Assembly: GCA_028564675.1 (NCBI GenBank)
Contig: JAOVVO010000478.1
Coordinates: forward strand, 1-64,000
Direction: 5' to 3'
Source of the DNA: Onchocerca lupi
Lineage: Eukaryota > Nematoda > Chromadorea > Rhabditida > Onchocercidae
Length of the DNA: 64,000 nt
Every line of letters begins with the position of its first letter. Position 1 is the first letter of the stretch. The translations under genes were made by a program, and so were the position numbers. The notes under the pieces are model-generated. The model was not told the origin of the DNA, did not search any database, and saw only the letters and a program-made list of their open reading frames with translations. Shown piece by piece: positions 47,680-61,893 of the stretch.

Positions 47680-50600
47680 TTTATAAATAGAAATGTAAGT
47701 AATGCCAATAATGCTGCATGTGATTATCAAAAATTCTTAAGAAAAATTCAAAATGTCACATAATAAAATTTGAAATAAATTGGGAAACTTTTCTTAATGA
47801 TGTTTAAATAATAATTAATTTATTACTTTTTTAATATCTTTTTTTATTATTTTATATTTTCGCAACAAACTAAAAAAATTCTCGGAAAATTAATCGCAAA
47901 TTAATCAAAAATAACAACAAGAAATTTCTTATAATTCTTTTAATTTTTTATATTTTCCTGAATTTTTTCGACATTTTTATTAACATTCGATCAGATATTT
48001 AATTAAATAGCAAAATATAATTTAAATTCCTAAAGTGATATCTCTTACATCCATCAATTTTCATTGTTATCTTATTCTATGTATCAATAAATTAAAATAT
48101 TTATTTGAAAAAGAAAGAAAAAAAAAGGAATGAGAAAAAAGAAAGGAAGAAGAATTCCAAAAGAAAGAAAAGAAAAGAATGTTTTCAAAAAAAAAAAAGA
48201 AAAAAAAAGAAAAAAAAAGTAGGAACATTGAAAATAATTTCAATTTGTAATCAACTGCAAGCAGGAAAAATGTTTTTTTACAGAAAATACCCAAACATTT
48301 TAATTTTTTAAAGACCTTGAAGTTTGCGATAGCATAGCTTTGATTTCAGAACATTGTACTAATTTTAAATCTTTTCGAATAAACGAAATGACAGAAATCA
48401 TGGTGAAAATTTCTGATATATTCGAAACTAATGTTGCACTTTGAATTTCTTGAAATAATAAATCAGAAATGTACAAACTTCGATTTAGTATCTATTGATG
48501 ATAAATGTATTTGTTGATTCAATGAATTTGTTAAAATATCTAAAGTTGATTATTTGGAACATTCAGACATTACAGTTTCTTTTTACTAATCAAAATCTAA
48601 TTTTTAAACGGTAATATTTTAACAAATTTTAAACTATTAAGAAACGTTGAAAATTAACAAACTTTATTTGTATTTCGTCACAATCATGGCTAGTTCTTAA
48701 TTCATAAATAATCCAAGTCTTCGATAATTAATTGATTCCTAGGTTTTAAAACGATGTTTAATATTTAAAAGATATGATATCATTTGAAAAATGGTTTCAA
48801 TGACAAAAAGTCCTTAGACTTTTTTCTCAAAATATTTTAAACTTGAACAATGAAAAAAAAAAAATTTAGAGCATCAGAGTTTTGTTCGACGAAACAAAAC
48901 AAGAGTTGAAAAAAAGGTATCTCATTTTTTTTTCCTGCAGTAACTCCACAATGACACTTTAGATCTTTAAATTGGTCGTCGAAATTTCAAATTCAATGGA
49001 TAACAAGTTTGTTTTTTTCATAAAAAAAAAAGAAAAGAATATTCATTTGAAGCCTAATTTTGAAAAAAAAAAGGTGCGCCTTCGATAAATAAAATTAATA
49101 TAAAAATCAATTTTATCTAAAGCAGTAAGGAACTATTAGTATGAAATTTTTCATTTTGAAATTTTACCAAACTCTGGATTCTCAATAGTATTTAATATAT
49201 TGAGGCTGTATATTTAATGAATGAATTATACGCCTGAAAAATCCTAAAATTTAATAACAATGAAATTTCAAAATTTGAAAATATTGATGTGATCAAATTC
49301 TAATGGATGGACAAAATGAATTCATCAATTTATGATTTCATCTATTGTTAGTGTTCAGTAGAAGAGAAATCGTCGATGGTGTTTTAAAACAGGGATTTGA
49401 CATCAATTTGTTAAAAAATTATGGAATCGACTTTTCCTTTTTCATTCTACGACAATAATCGAATAGTTGAATAAATTAGATTTAAATGTAATCAAATGAA
49501 GAAATGGAGAAAATGTGAAAAATGACGTAGAAAAATATCAAATATCAACTAATTTTTTCCCATTATTAGAAATGTTATCAAAAAAAAATTTTTTTTTTGA
49601 AACAATTAATTTATAGCCAATTATTATTGCAAATTTTCCAATATTATACACTAATCAATTACAGAAGAACAAAATTAAATTAAAATTATAATGAATATTG
49701 TAGTGATATAATTTAATGAATGCTATTAATAAGTTATCACAAAATAAATATTTTAGTATTATTTTAGATGAAATTATCTGCAATCGACCTTACTATCTAT
49801 TAAATGAATACTTAAGATATTTTAATTGAATATTTCCTGAAATAATTACAATAGGAGAGAAAATACATTAAGAAATGCGAAATTGAAGAAGAGAAAGACA
49901 TTTGGAAATTTTAAAATATTCATTCATCTATTTGACGTTGCATACAAGGATTATGAACAATTTTGAAGAAATATTTCGTCTTTTATGCTAATTTCCTCCT
50001 ATAAATGCAAGAAATATATTATATATATCTTACGTGAAGTATTTCAAATCCATTTCGAAATATTTCATATCATATATTTATAATTTTTCTATGCAAATGA
50101 AAACTACAAAAGCAATTGCTTCATGAATGAATGAATGGCTGAGAATTTGCAAAAAAAAAAAAAAAAAAAGAAAAAATTATGGAAAAAAATGAAAAAAAAT
50201 TATTAAAAACGTGAAGTATGACTTAAAACCGGGTTAAATTAATCTATAGGTTCATAAACAGGAATTATTAGAATTTTGCAAATGAGAATTATGACCTGTA
50301 ATTAGATTAGATTAATCTATTGATTTCTAATCATATATGAGATTGAAATTATCATGAACATAAAATACAAGGTTTTCATTTCTTTTTTTTTTTTTTTTTT
50401 GAAATTATGGAACAAAAGAAAAATTATTGAAATTTTTTTGGTCAAAATTATAGCTTGCTATTAGAGCAAATTAATTCATTAATTTATAATCTGACACTAG
50501 ACTACTATTATCATAAATAACAATCTCAAAATTTTTCATTTCTTGTTGCATTCATCGCATTTTTATGACAAATATTTTATTAATTTTGATAAAGATATTT

Positions 50601-52570
50601 AAATTATACTGATAAATCATCGCTATTCTAAAATTTGGGTGTAGATTAGTGCAAAGAATTCGTAGACTATTCAATGTAAAGAAAATGATTCACCAGAAAG
50701 TATCAAATTAATAAAAAACATTAATTTATTAATAAGTTTTGAAAAATTTTCGAAATTCCAATAAGAGCATTCAGTATGATCCATTATCAACAAATAGGTT
50801 ACTCTAAAATTTTGCAAGAGATTAGATGAATTGATAAATTTGAAAATGATCACTTGAATAACAATTATACTATCATAATGTTTCCGTGATAAAAGATTTC
50901 ACTACTATATTTTGCGTGATAATTTTATTAGATAATTTGCTATTTATCTAAAATCGTTCCACTACATTTTATTTCAGTTCTAACTTATTAGAAAGTAATA
51001 TAAACAATCTACTGGTTTTTTTTCTTCCTTTTTTTTTTACATTATCGCTTGAAATACTCAAAAGCGAAAATTTCCAACTGAAATGAATTTTTCACCTTTT
51101 AGTGACATTTTAAACATAATGATATAAAAATGATAATGATCTGAAGAAAATTTCCATGTAATATGAAATAAACTCTAAGATTGTATCATTTATTACTTTC
51201 AAATCAACTTGCAAGAACAAAGAGGTAAATTTGTACGACTGAAATTTATCTTTTATTCAATTTAGTCAAATATGCCAGAATAATTTCCATGTATGTTAAT
51301 TAATTGCTAAAGTAAAAAATTATTGCATTACCGTGTGATAATCCACCGAATTATATAAAATGAAAAGTATGATAAATAAATGGATTAAGAAAAAAATTTA
51401 GTATAAAATTAAAATTTGCGAGAATAACAAAGTTCGAAGTGAAATTTCCAATCTTAAGCAAAATCTATATCTTAACAAATTCAATTCAGCAATCATTTAA
51501 AAGAAAGTTTTTTCCAATAGTGGTAATTTTTCTTAAACTAAAATATTTATGGCATGGAATTGGGGAAAAAGAAAAACAAGCTTTAGAATGACCTTTTTTT
51601 GGAAATCCTTCTCAAGCAATACATTTTCCAGAAAAAATTTTTCAAAAGAATGAATAAAATATAATTTAAAAAAGAAAAAAACAGAATTATTAAAAAAAAT
51701 CGCACACTAATCATTTTTGAATGCTCAAAGAAATCAAGAAAAAGAAATTTCTGGTAAAAAATTTAAAAAAATATTAAAATCGTAGGGTTTAAAATTTTTC
51801 TATTCTCTTTGATATAAGAAATTTTAAATTTGAAATAGTTCGTTGTAAATATTCCAGATTATTTTTTCAAAGTATTAAAAGGTGCTGAGTATTTGATGAC
51901 ATGTTGACAGATACAAACTAAGTTTCCGGTGAAGGATAATATAGGAAAATTACAATGACATTCGACATCATATATATAAATTAATCATTATACAAATCAT
52001 ATAAATTTATAATTTCTCAGCCTTTTGGTTTTCAATTGACGAGAAAAAAGAAAAATCAATATTTAAAAAAATGATCATTGCTTGGGATAATTAAAAACTA
52101 TTTATTGTACGAACTTTTAGTACGAAATTTCTCATATATTAATTTTATGATCAAATATGTACATAATGAACTTTCAGAAAAAAAGAATGATGAAACGATT
52201 CTAAAAAACAACTCGGTTTAATTTATCCATTTTTTTTGATGCTTACGATTGTAAAATAAATGAAAACAGTTATAATTGAAAATTTGAAAACCTGAGATTA
52301 AAATTTCGAACTAAAATTGAAAACTTGCAAGAAATTGATTGCTATCTTATTATTACAACAAATCGTGATAGTTAATGATTACAGTTTTATTTTAAAAATA
52401 TTGCCTTTTATTTCTTACATTTTGATCCTATTCAAACTTATTCTTCTTTATTCCGTTCTTTTTTCTCTTATTTTTTATTTATCAATAAATAAATAAATGA
52501 TAATTATTTTCTTTCTCTATATTCATTTCTATTTTATTCCATCCTTTCATAGTAAATAAACAAAGAAAAG

Positions 52571-53100
52571 AATCTTATTATCATATCAGGATGAAAATTC
52601 TCCTAGTGACCAATTTTTTTTTTTTTTGAACTTTTCGAAAAAAGATAGACAATATTGAAACTATCATTAATTAGTTTCATATTAAATATAAATTTATGCA
52701 TATATTTTGAAATAAATTAAGAGAGGAAAAAAAGGACGAAAATTGAGACGATTCGTTGGATGCAATGGTAAATAACGGCAAATGCGTGTGTCACAGTTTT
52801 TATGTGACAGATTGAGATGACCTCGAACCTGTCACTTCATTTACTTCACTATTGTTAAAACAAAATTACTAATCAACAGGTAGAGAAGGGAAAATAGAAA
52901 TTAGTGGCTTGGAGTATACGTATGATAGTTTAGAGACAGCATCTGTGCAAAACCAAATTAAATCTTATTGTCATACCAGAATGAAAATTCCAATTGACCT
53001 GGCCTTAATGAACTCCTGGAACATAGACAAGCAAATATATTAATTGTTGTTAATTAATTTCATATTAAATGCAACCTTTTTGTGTGTATATTTGTTAAAT
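52571..53100. repeat. Diverged direct duplication, ~150 bp units, ~391 bp apart
   Basis: AATCTTATTATCATATCAGG ATGAAAATTC (52571) recurs as AATCTTATTGTCATACCAGA ATGAAAATTC (52962). Both are followed by a TGACC motif, then TAATTxxTTTCATATTAAAT about 80-100 bases on, and a TATATTT stretch. Strongly similar blocks are separated by diverged spacers. Confidence 0.7.
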
Positions 53101-53106
53101 TTATTG

Positions 53107-53515
53107 TTTAAATCATTTAAAATGATATAAGCCTGAAAAATCGTAAGAAGTTAATTAACTACTAATTATAAAATTTAAAAGTTTTACTCGAGAAATATGT
53201 TGTAAAATATAGCGAAATCTTTTAAGAAAAAAAAGAGAAATTATTAGAAATTCATTGCTTAATGAAAAGGATATTATTAATTTTTTGTTAAATCATTTAG
53301 GATAAAATAAGCTTAAAAAGTCTAAAAAAATTAATTAATTATCAATTTAGAAAAAAAAAATGGATTATTTACTTCGTACAAATCATTTTTAAATTTTAAA
53401 ATGATTCAATCAATTCATCATTAATTTAAAAGCTTTACTCGAAAAATTTATCACAAAATATAAAGAAATCTTTTGAAAAAAATGTATTATAAATTCATTG
53501 TTCAGTAAAAGGATG
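53107..53515. repeat. Diverged tandem duplication, 180 bp offset
   Basis: TTTAAATCATTTAAAATGAT (53107) and GTTAAATCATTTAGGATAAA (53287) start two copies. Both continue ATAAGC, AAAAA, TTAATTAA, later AAAGYTTTACTCGARAAAT, AAAATATARxGAAATCTTTT and AAATTCATTG. The second copy holds an extra ~70 bases. Confidence 0.7.
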
Positions 53516-55470
53516 ACCAAAGAAAAGAATTTTTATTTTTTTATTTTTATTTATTTTATTTTTTTTTTTTTTACATCATGGTTCTGTATGTTCCGTTTGG
53601 TTTTTTGTTCTGTTATTATCATTCATTTTCAACGTTTAAAATCTTTTAAATTAATTAATTTCATGGCTGAAAATGCTGAAAACATTCATTTTTAATAATT
53701 TTAAATTATCATAATTTGATTACGATCTTTTCTAACAATCATGACTGATAAATATGCAAAAAAAAATTATTCCTAATATACTAAAATATCGTTATTCATT
53801 CATATTTATTTTAAAATAACAGGAATTACAATCGATATGAATAATTCCGTTCAATTATTTAATTATTTTAAAAAATGTTGCTTAAATCAAATTTTTATCA
53901 GTAACCTTATCAATAATCACTTGAATAAAACTTTATGATTCCTTAAAATGTCAACCTATTTTGTCACAAATAATTTTTTATCCATATGATAGATTCACTA
54001 TGTTTGCAAACGAAATAACTGAAATGAATCTTTCCAATTATCTTTGTTAGAATTTAAAAATAAGATCCCGAATTAGATAAGTTAAAAATAAGGTATCCTG
54101 AATTAGGATAATTTAACAGTCTTTATGGATAAATTTTGAATTTCTGAAGTTCATATTACAAGACAAGAATTTCAAATTAAAATCAGAAATAGAATTGAGA
54201 GTGCATAAATTTGACTAAATAGTTATTTGGAATGTATTCTTGAAAAGAAATAAGAAGTTGGCGATGAATTTTTAGTTGTATTTGTAAATTGTAATTCTAC
54301 GAATCATTGAAAAGTTTCAAAACCGGTATGTTTAACGATCCGATTTCTTATTTTCCTATTTCATTGTGTTATATTTGCATAAATGTCGTGTGAAATGTTT
54401 CATCCACTGTGTGATTCGAAATTATAAGTATTACTAAATAAATTCAATTAAATTTTGGAAATGCATATTATCGATTCTATTTTAGTTGGATTTCAAATTA
54501 AAAATTAAAATTTCGAAATTTCTTCATTTAAATTTATCCCAAGTTTAATTGACTCAGATTTAATTGTCCTGAATTAACTTTTTTTTTAAAATCATTTCTT
54601 TTTTTCTGTTTTTTTTTTATTATATCTATCGAAGAGGACAAATTCTGAATGTCTGAATAGTATGTTCAACAAAAAGAGGGCATTACATTTTGATTGATGG
54701 GACATGTTGATGGAGAAGTTTATCAACACCTTATCGTTACTATCACCATTATCATCATCAACAACAACAACAATAATAATAATAATAACGATATCAACGA
54801 TTGACTATCAGCATCAAACACTGATAAGAAAATCAATTAAGGCAATAACCGCGTCGCTTTCCCGCAGAAATTTAAACTTCACTAATCGATCGATGGGTGT
54901 TTTAATCGTCGCCACGCGCTCATCGCTATTCATCGATTTTTGTTTTTCTGCCACATGAAGTAGTTTGCTGAATTTACAGTTCCTTTTGTTCATTTTTTCA
55001 TAATTATTGTTTCGAATTTTTTATATTTTGACCATTCCAATATTAAATTAATTATTATAATATATCAATTATTATATTATGATATATTAATAATTTGAAA
55101 TGTTCGAATGTATTTTATTTCTTAAGCATATTAAAAATTTTATAAATTATTGAATTATTTCAGATTTTTTAGTATAATTTTTTTGGAATTCAATAAAAAA
55201 ATTTGTAATTAGAACTTATCTTTATTTTTTATGTAAATTAATAAAATGGTATAGCTGCTAACAACAGCAAAACAGAAATCGTAAAAATTTGTTGGATGAG
55301 AAATAATTTCCCCATAACGACATCATATTTTGTGAATTTTTGGAATTGATTATTAAAAATTTAAATATTTGATAAAGTTGCATGAAAGCAAATTGAAACA
55401 TTATTTACGGATATTGTATTATTTGACCTATTTTCTTTAATTATAAATTTTTTACTCATTAATCATTTTC

Positions 55471-55472
55471 AG
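55471..55472 (+). promoter_or_regulatory. Candidate spliced-leader (trans-splice) acceptor for the SCPx gene
   Basis: AATCATTTTCAG ends at 55472, 30 bases before the start codon, with no upstream donor or exon recognised. Nematode mRNAs commonly receive a spliced leader at such a site. It could also be a cis acceptor for an unseen 5' UTR exon. Confidence 0.5.
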
Positions 55473-55502
55473 CTATTGATCAGTTATTAAGAGAAACAAA
55501 TA

Positions 55503-58500
55503 ATGTCACCAACAAAACAAAAATCGAAAGTTTATGTTGTTGGTGTTGGAATGACTAAGGTTTTTTGTTAATTTATTCATATATTATGCTAGTTTTGTTA
55601 ATTTTGTGTAATTTTTATTTTTTCTAGAAAAGCTTAAAATTATTCATATTAATTCCTTATCAGTTTACTTAAAATGATATATTGTATTCTTATTGAAAAT
55701 AGAAAAGAAGAAGCAGAGATTTTTTTTGACATTTATACAAATAAAGGAAAAGATGTATATTTAAGAAAATTTTTAATTAAATTTTTTAATGATGAATTCT
55801 GGCTTATACAAAAAATAAAAAGAATAAGGAAAACAAATGATAGATTTATAAATAAATTTTTAACAACGAATTGAAAAATTTAATATCAGTTTTGTTAGTT
55901 TAATTATTATTCTAATAATTGATTTAAAATATCTTTGACAGGAATCATATTAAAACAATCTTTTGATTTGATCATTTGTACTTTGTTCTTTTTTTTTTTC
56001 AACTTTATATGGTGCAGCTCGAATTATGTTTAAGGGTACTTTCAAATTTCAGTTTGTGAAACCAGGATCAGTACCGAACTGGGATTATCCTGATATGGTA
56101 AAGGAAGCAGGCAAGACATTTTTCATATTTTTGAATCCATGAAATGAAAATAATTTGACAAAATGCTTAATTTTTTCTCTTTAATGGATTTTTCCGAATA
56201 AAAAAAAAGAATTTTTTTTTAACTTTATATCTTTGACACATTTTCAAAATCTAATAAATGTGATATTAATTTAGTATTGGTGATCGATGTGGCAAATATC
56301 ACTTCGTCAAGCTATTACTATTATTATTATTGTTATTGTTAATAATAATAATGACAATAACAATAATAATAATATTAATTATTTATCGTATTGTGCATAA
56401 ATGTCTTACAGTAAACAAAGCCTTATCGGATGCGAAACTACAGTATAGCGATGTGGAACAAGCAGCTGTTGGTTACATATACGGTAGTACTTGTTGTGGA
56501 CAGCGAGCACTTTATGAAATTGGACTTACCGGAATTCCTATTTATAATGTTAGTTATTTGTTTCAATTACAACATCTTGATTATTTAATGAAACTTAATT
56601 AGAATGAAATCATTGAAGATTTTGTATTTCATAAAAGCTGCAAATTTTTTTCTTCATTTCTTAAATCAAAAGTTGATATATGGTAATTAAAGCAAAGGTA
56701 AATTAATTAATGCAAAAACTATATTAATTGTGCAATTAGATTCTGTAAAAACTAATTTATTCTTATCATTTCTTATCACTTCAGGTGAATAATGCATGTG
56801 CGAGTGGTTCAACAGCTGTTTATCTCTTAAAATTGTTGATTGAAGGAGGTTGAAAGAAATTTAAAATTATAATAAAAAACAGTAATAATTCTATTGTAGC
56901 TGAATTTATAACTATTTATTAGCTTCCGTAATTAGTTTAAAATCTTGAAAGTTATATTAAGATTAGAAAATCGATTATTAGATAAATAATTAAGGACTTG
57001 TCATATTTGGTAAATACATTTATAATATATTTTATATATTATAAATGTATTCATTTATGTTAGAATATATTTTCATGACCATAAAGCGGTTAAATTAAAC
57101 TTATTAAGATAATTCTCATATTCACTGTAGTTATTAATAGATAATTATTACAATTTAAATCTTATATAATTTATTTAATAGATTATATTTTAATAGACTT
57201 ATTTGTAAATTTTTATGCCTATTTTAAAATTTGCTTATTTTTAAATATATTTCTGGAATAGCCTATTCATTAAATAGCATATTAAATGATTTAATTTATT
57301 CAATTATAAAAATTCATATTTATTAATGGATTTGTTTTTTTTTCTTTTGGTTGTAAATTTATTCTTAATTTTGCGACTAGTTGTAAAGAGTAATTTATCT
57401 ATTTCTAAATTTGAATACGAGATAAATCAAATTTATTCGTGCATTTCCAGAAAGCCATTTCTTTTCAGGTCATGCAGATGTTGCCCTTGCAGTAGGTTTC
57501 GAGAAAATGAAAAGTGGTTCGTTGGAATCGATGGAAAGTACCGATAATCGAACACATCCACTAGAACGACATATTGATGTCATTTCTAGTACATATGGCT
57601 TGCAACCTGTACCGGTCATGGCTCAGATGTTTGCTAATGCTGGTCGAGAACACATGGAGAAATATGGTAATTTGTTAACCAGAAATCATTAAATTCTTAT
57701 TTTTTTATTCATTTATTATCAATTTTATTTTGAAAATTCATTTCCTTTCTGTTCAATTTTAAGAAGCCATTTTATTTGTTGAATTTTGTGAGATATCACT
57801 TTTTTTTCGTTTTTTTCTCTTCCTTTTGCTTCTGAATAGAACAAATTTTAGAAAATGAAGATCAAAAATTAGCTTTTTTTGAATAGAATTAGAAAAGGCA
57901 AAAAAAAGGTTAAAAATCAAAAAACCAGCAGAAATAGAATGAAAAATTTTGATAATTCGATATTTTATTTAACCTAGCCTATTTTACTTTTATTTATAAA
58001 TGATATCACTGAATTTTTCGTTCGTTTTAGGAACCAAACGAGAACATTTTGCTAAAATAGCTCAAAAGAATCATAAACATTCCATTAATAATCCGTAAGT
58101 TTGTTTTAAAATTACTTTGAGAACTTTTTTTTTTTTTTTTTTTGGAGATAAGGTAACAATTCGAAATCGCTATTACTGTTCGAAAGTCGTAGGCGATAAA
58201 ACTAAAGAATGGGAAAGATAAAGAATGGTAAAATATTTATTAATAATTTAAGCTTATTCTTCACTTTACTAAAATAAATAAAATGAAAATGGTACCGAAA
58301 AAATCTATTATATTATGTTGTAAAATTGATCCCATTTTCTTTTTTTTTTTTGCTTTCATTTCTTCTAATCTTTCTTTCAATTTCCTTGCGGAAACTAAAG
58401 CAAATCACGATCTTTTCTAACCTGAAAAAAACATTCAAGTAACTATTCATTGTTTAAGACCACCTGTCATTTATGTCATTTATCGCTGCTTTTTTTTTTT

Positions 58501-61500
58501 GCAGAAATTCGCAATTCCAAAAGGAATATAGTTTGGACGAGATTATGAATGCACGAATTATTCACGATAGTATGGGCCTTTTGGAATGCAGGTTTATATG
58601 ATAAATTCAAAAATTAATTTAATAAACAATGATTTTCGAATTGAACATATATCTTGAATGTTTTTTTCAATTTTTGCTAAATTATTTCAGTTGAACCAAT
58701 TATTATTACCTTAACAAAAATAACGATTATTATGAAAAAATAAATAAATAAATGAAAGATGCTATACTAACTGCAAAATAACTTTGCAGTATTTATAATA
58801 CAATAACACTGAATACTTTGCGAAAAAAAAATGTCAGCGATAAGCAAAAAGACAAGAGCAAAAATTTTGATTTCTAAAAAATGATAATTTTTGAAAAACT
58901 TTTGAAATAAAAAACTGAATTAGACATTTTTAGTCCGACATCAGATGGTGCAGCAGCAGTAATTTTATGCAGCGAGCAATTCTTAAAGAAATCTCCTCAT
59001 CTTTCTAAACAAGCCGTCGAAATTATTGGTAATGTTAGTTTAAAAAGTTTGAAATTAAAATGCGTTAGAAATTTAAACAAATTCAAGTGTTATTGTTGGA
59101 TAGAAAAATTAGGTATTTATATATTATAAATTCAATAAAAATTTAACTTAAGGAATTGAAAGTTAAATAAAAATTATTAATGCAACAATTGTTAGTCTTA
59201 TTTCTCGTAAATTTATTTTGTATATTTTAAATTTTATATTTCATTTTAAATCATAAAAAATTCTTTTTTTGCATAAAAATATTCAACAAAAATATTGAAT
59301 AATAGCATATGTAATATAAAATAGATAGAGTGAATTAATTTAAATTAGTAAATACTAGGCTCAGGGTAGTATATATCCGACACGATAATTGTTGAAATTT
59401 TGTTGTACATGTATTTTTGATAAAATTTAAAAAAAATGAGTTATATCGGATATTTTCAATACAGGTGCTGAATTAGGAACTGATGAACCATCTGTATTTG
59501 CTGAACGCTCGAATCTAAAGATGATTGGCTTTGATATGATACGAAAATTATCAAATAGATTATATCAGACGACGAATTTAACACCAAACGACATACAAGT
59601 ATGAAATCCAAGAAATTATTCTTTTCTTTTTTGAGAATTTGCAAATTTTTCGCGCAGTGAAATTCTCAGCCTTTATTACGATTCGGATCAAGGAACTGAA
59701 ATTATATTCAAAAGTATTAAATATCACTCGATTAGGCTAAAAATATTATAGGTAATTGAATTGCATGATTGCTTTGCGCCAAATGAGCTAATTTCTTACG
59801 AAGCACTTGGTCTTTGTCCTGTTGGTAAGTTGTTTTTTGATTGATAACTAGAATTTAGAATTATTTGCATAGCTATATGACAGAATTTTTTGAAATTGTA
59901 TTTGATATTTTGATATCGTCTCAATGCGAAATTGAATTTGAGTAATTACGAAATGGTTTCAAAATTATGATTGAATTTGATTTTATATAATTTATGCCAC
60001 ACAGTCTTTTTTGAAAACATAGTACAAATTTTCGAAAATTCTTGAAAGAAGAGATTAATTTCGGGAAACATTTAAATGAGATGAAAAAAATACTTTTTTT
60101 ATTTCGAATTTCAAAAATTCGATTGAATTGACGAACTTTTTTTATTTAGGTAAAGGCGGTGAAATTGTCGATAAGGGAGATAATACCTATGGTGGAAAAT
60201 GGGTTATCAATCCTTCTGGTGGCTTAATATCCAAAGGTCATCCGATCGGTGCAACTGGTATGAATATAAATGTGAAAATTTAGCAAAAAAGGAAGGAAAG
60301 AAGTTTTAGTTTTTTTATTTATTAAAAGATCGTTTAAAATCTCAGCCTGAAATTTTCAATTTCTATATTTCAGGTGTAGCACAAGTTGTTGAATTATCAC
60401 TTCAATTACGTGGCCTTGCTGGTGCACGTCAGGTACCAAATTGTAAAGTTGCAATGCAGCATAATATTGGTAAATATCTTGCATCATTTCAAATATAATG
60501 ATTCAGAATCAGGATGCTATAAGTTAATTTTGATTGAGTTCAGAAAATGTAGTTCAGAAAATCTTTTTTTTTTTTCATTAAAAAAAAATGATTTAAAATT
60601 ATTTGCGAATTTTCTTTTTCACGTGTAATTAATGCAGAAAATTTCATTTTATGTATGATAATAAAATCCGAATATAAAAAGCGAAAAAAAAAGATATAAC
60701 TTAGTACTTATATTGAAGATTTTAGGAAAAAATACAGGTTATGACGAAAAAAATTAAGGAAAAAAGTTCAAAAAAAGTTCGAAAAAAGAATGCCTATTAT
60801 TAAGGAATTGGTGGAGCTGGTATGATTGCATTGTATCGATTAGCTGAACCATCTTCAACAAATGTGACAAATGTGAAAATTCCTGCAAAAAAAATCTTTT
60901 TAAGTGATGCTATTTTTGATGAAATCAAAGAACGTGCAAAAATGGTAAAGAAATTTTTTTATAAAAATTTCAAAATCTCTCCAGGATAGTTTTTCAAACT
61001 TTTACATTTCAATAAATGCATAGAGGAATTTCAAACAAATTCATCTTTTTCAAAAGAACCAAATTTTTTCCTTATTTCAGGAGAATGATTTAACACAGAA
61101 TATAAACAGTTCATTCAGATTTATTTTGACGGGACCAGATAATGTTGTCAAAAAATGGGTTGTCGATTGTAAAGTAAGCAGCTTATTACTACCATTTTTA
61201 ATTTTCATGCATTTTAATGAACTGAACTAAAAAACTAAAATAATGCCTTCTAATGAATGCGTATTATGTTTTAATTATTAGGTGAAACCACCAGTTGTTA
61301 TTGAAATGGGCGAAGGTAATGTAGATGTCGAGATGACGATGAAAGATTCCGATTTTATAGAAATTGTTACTGGGAAATTGCGACCTGACCAGGTAAATGC
61401 TTTTTTGATACTCATGATTGAAAAGCATCTGCAGAAGAATGAAATTTAGTTTATATCATTTGAAATAGCACAATGTTCAGCACAAATCAAACAAAATGTT

Positions 61501-61853
61501 GAATATAATCAATCAGTGCTAATCTTATGTTAATTTTTTAATTTTTATTCAATTATTGATATTCCTGATTGTAAATTAACTTAAATTTAAATATTCAAGT
61601 TTTGTGATAGTTGTCATTATACTAGTGCTTTTTATATATAGATGATCTTTGCACCATCAAAAAATTACTTTTATAGCAAAGAACTGAAATATAAAATGTA
61701 GCTTATTTGCTCGAAATTTGTCCATTTCTCCTCAATAAAATCTAGCGATTTCAGGCATTTTTGCAACGTAGATTGAAAATTAAAGGTAATCTGGCAAAAG
61801 CGATGAAATTGCGAACATTATTGAAATCGGGATTATTAAAAGCGAAATTGTAA
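55503..61853 (+). CDS. SCP2: SCPx: peroxisomal 3-ketoacyl-CoA thiolase fused to an SCP2 sterol-carrier domain, complete, 16 exons
   Basis: Cleaves branched-chain and bile-acid-like 3-ketoacyl-CoAs in peroxisomal beta-oxidation; the SCP2 part binds lipids or acyl-CoA. Exons: 55503-55559, 56053-56110, 56412-56548, 56785-56848, 57469-57666, 58031-58094, 58505-58591, 58934-59028, 59465-59598, 59752-59824, 60150-60257, 60374-60469, 60805-60944, 61081-61173, 61282-61392, 61755-61853. All join in frame to 537 residues (human SCPx 547). Seen: VYVVGVGMTKF, nucleophile Cys89 in NNACASGST, SPTSDGAAAVIL, ELHDCFAPNE, the catalytic His353 in KGHPIGATG and MQHNIGIGGAG. The SCP2 domain spans about 420-537. 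The last three residues are AKL, a PTS1 peroxisomal signal. Intron 2 has a GC donor (GCAG|GCAAGA). A likely poly(A) signal AATAAA lies at 61894. No defect is seen. Confidence 0.96.
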
Positions 61854-61893
61854 TTTAAACATTCAAAAACTTATTTCATTTGTATCAGAAATG

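Larger units (their letters stand above)
47680..55502. other. Large intergenic region, no gene seen
   Basis: About 7.8 kb with no gene that can be assembled. It contains A-rich low-complexity DNA at 48105-48220, many homopolymers, two diverged direct duplications (52571/52962 and 53107/53287) and a less A/T-rich patch at 54830-54955 not far upstream of the SCPx gene. Open frames such as 54704-54958 include repeats (ACA/ATA) and lack family or splice support. Confidence 0.6.

Noticed and set aside
48067..48311. Open frames of almost only Lys/Arg or Phe/Ser
   Set aside because: Products of an AAAGAAA low-complexity tract.
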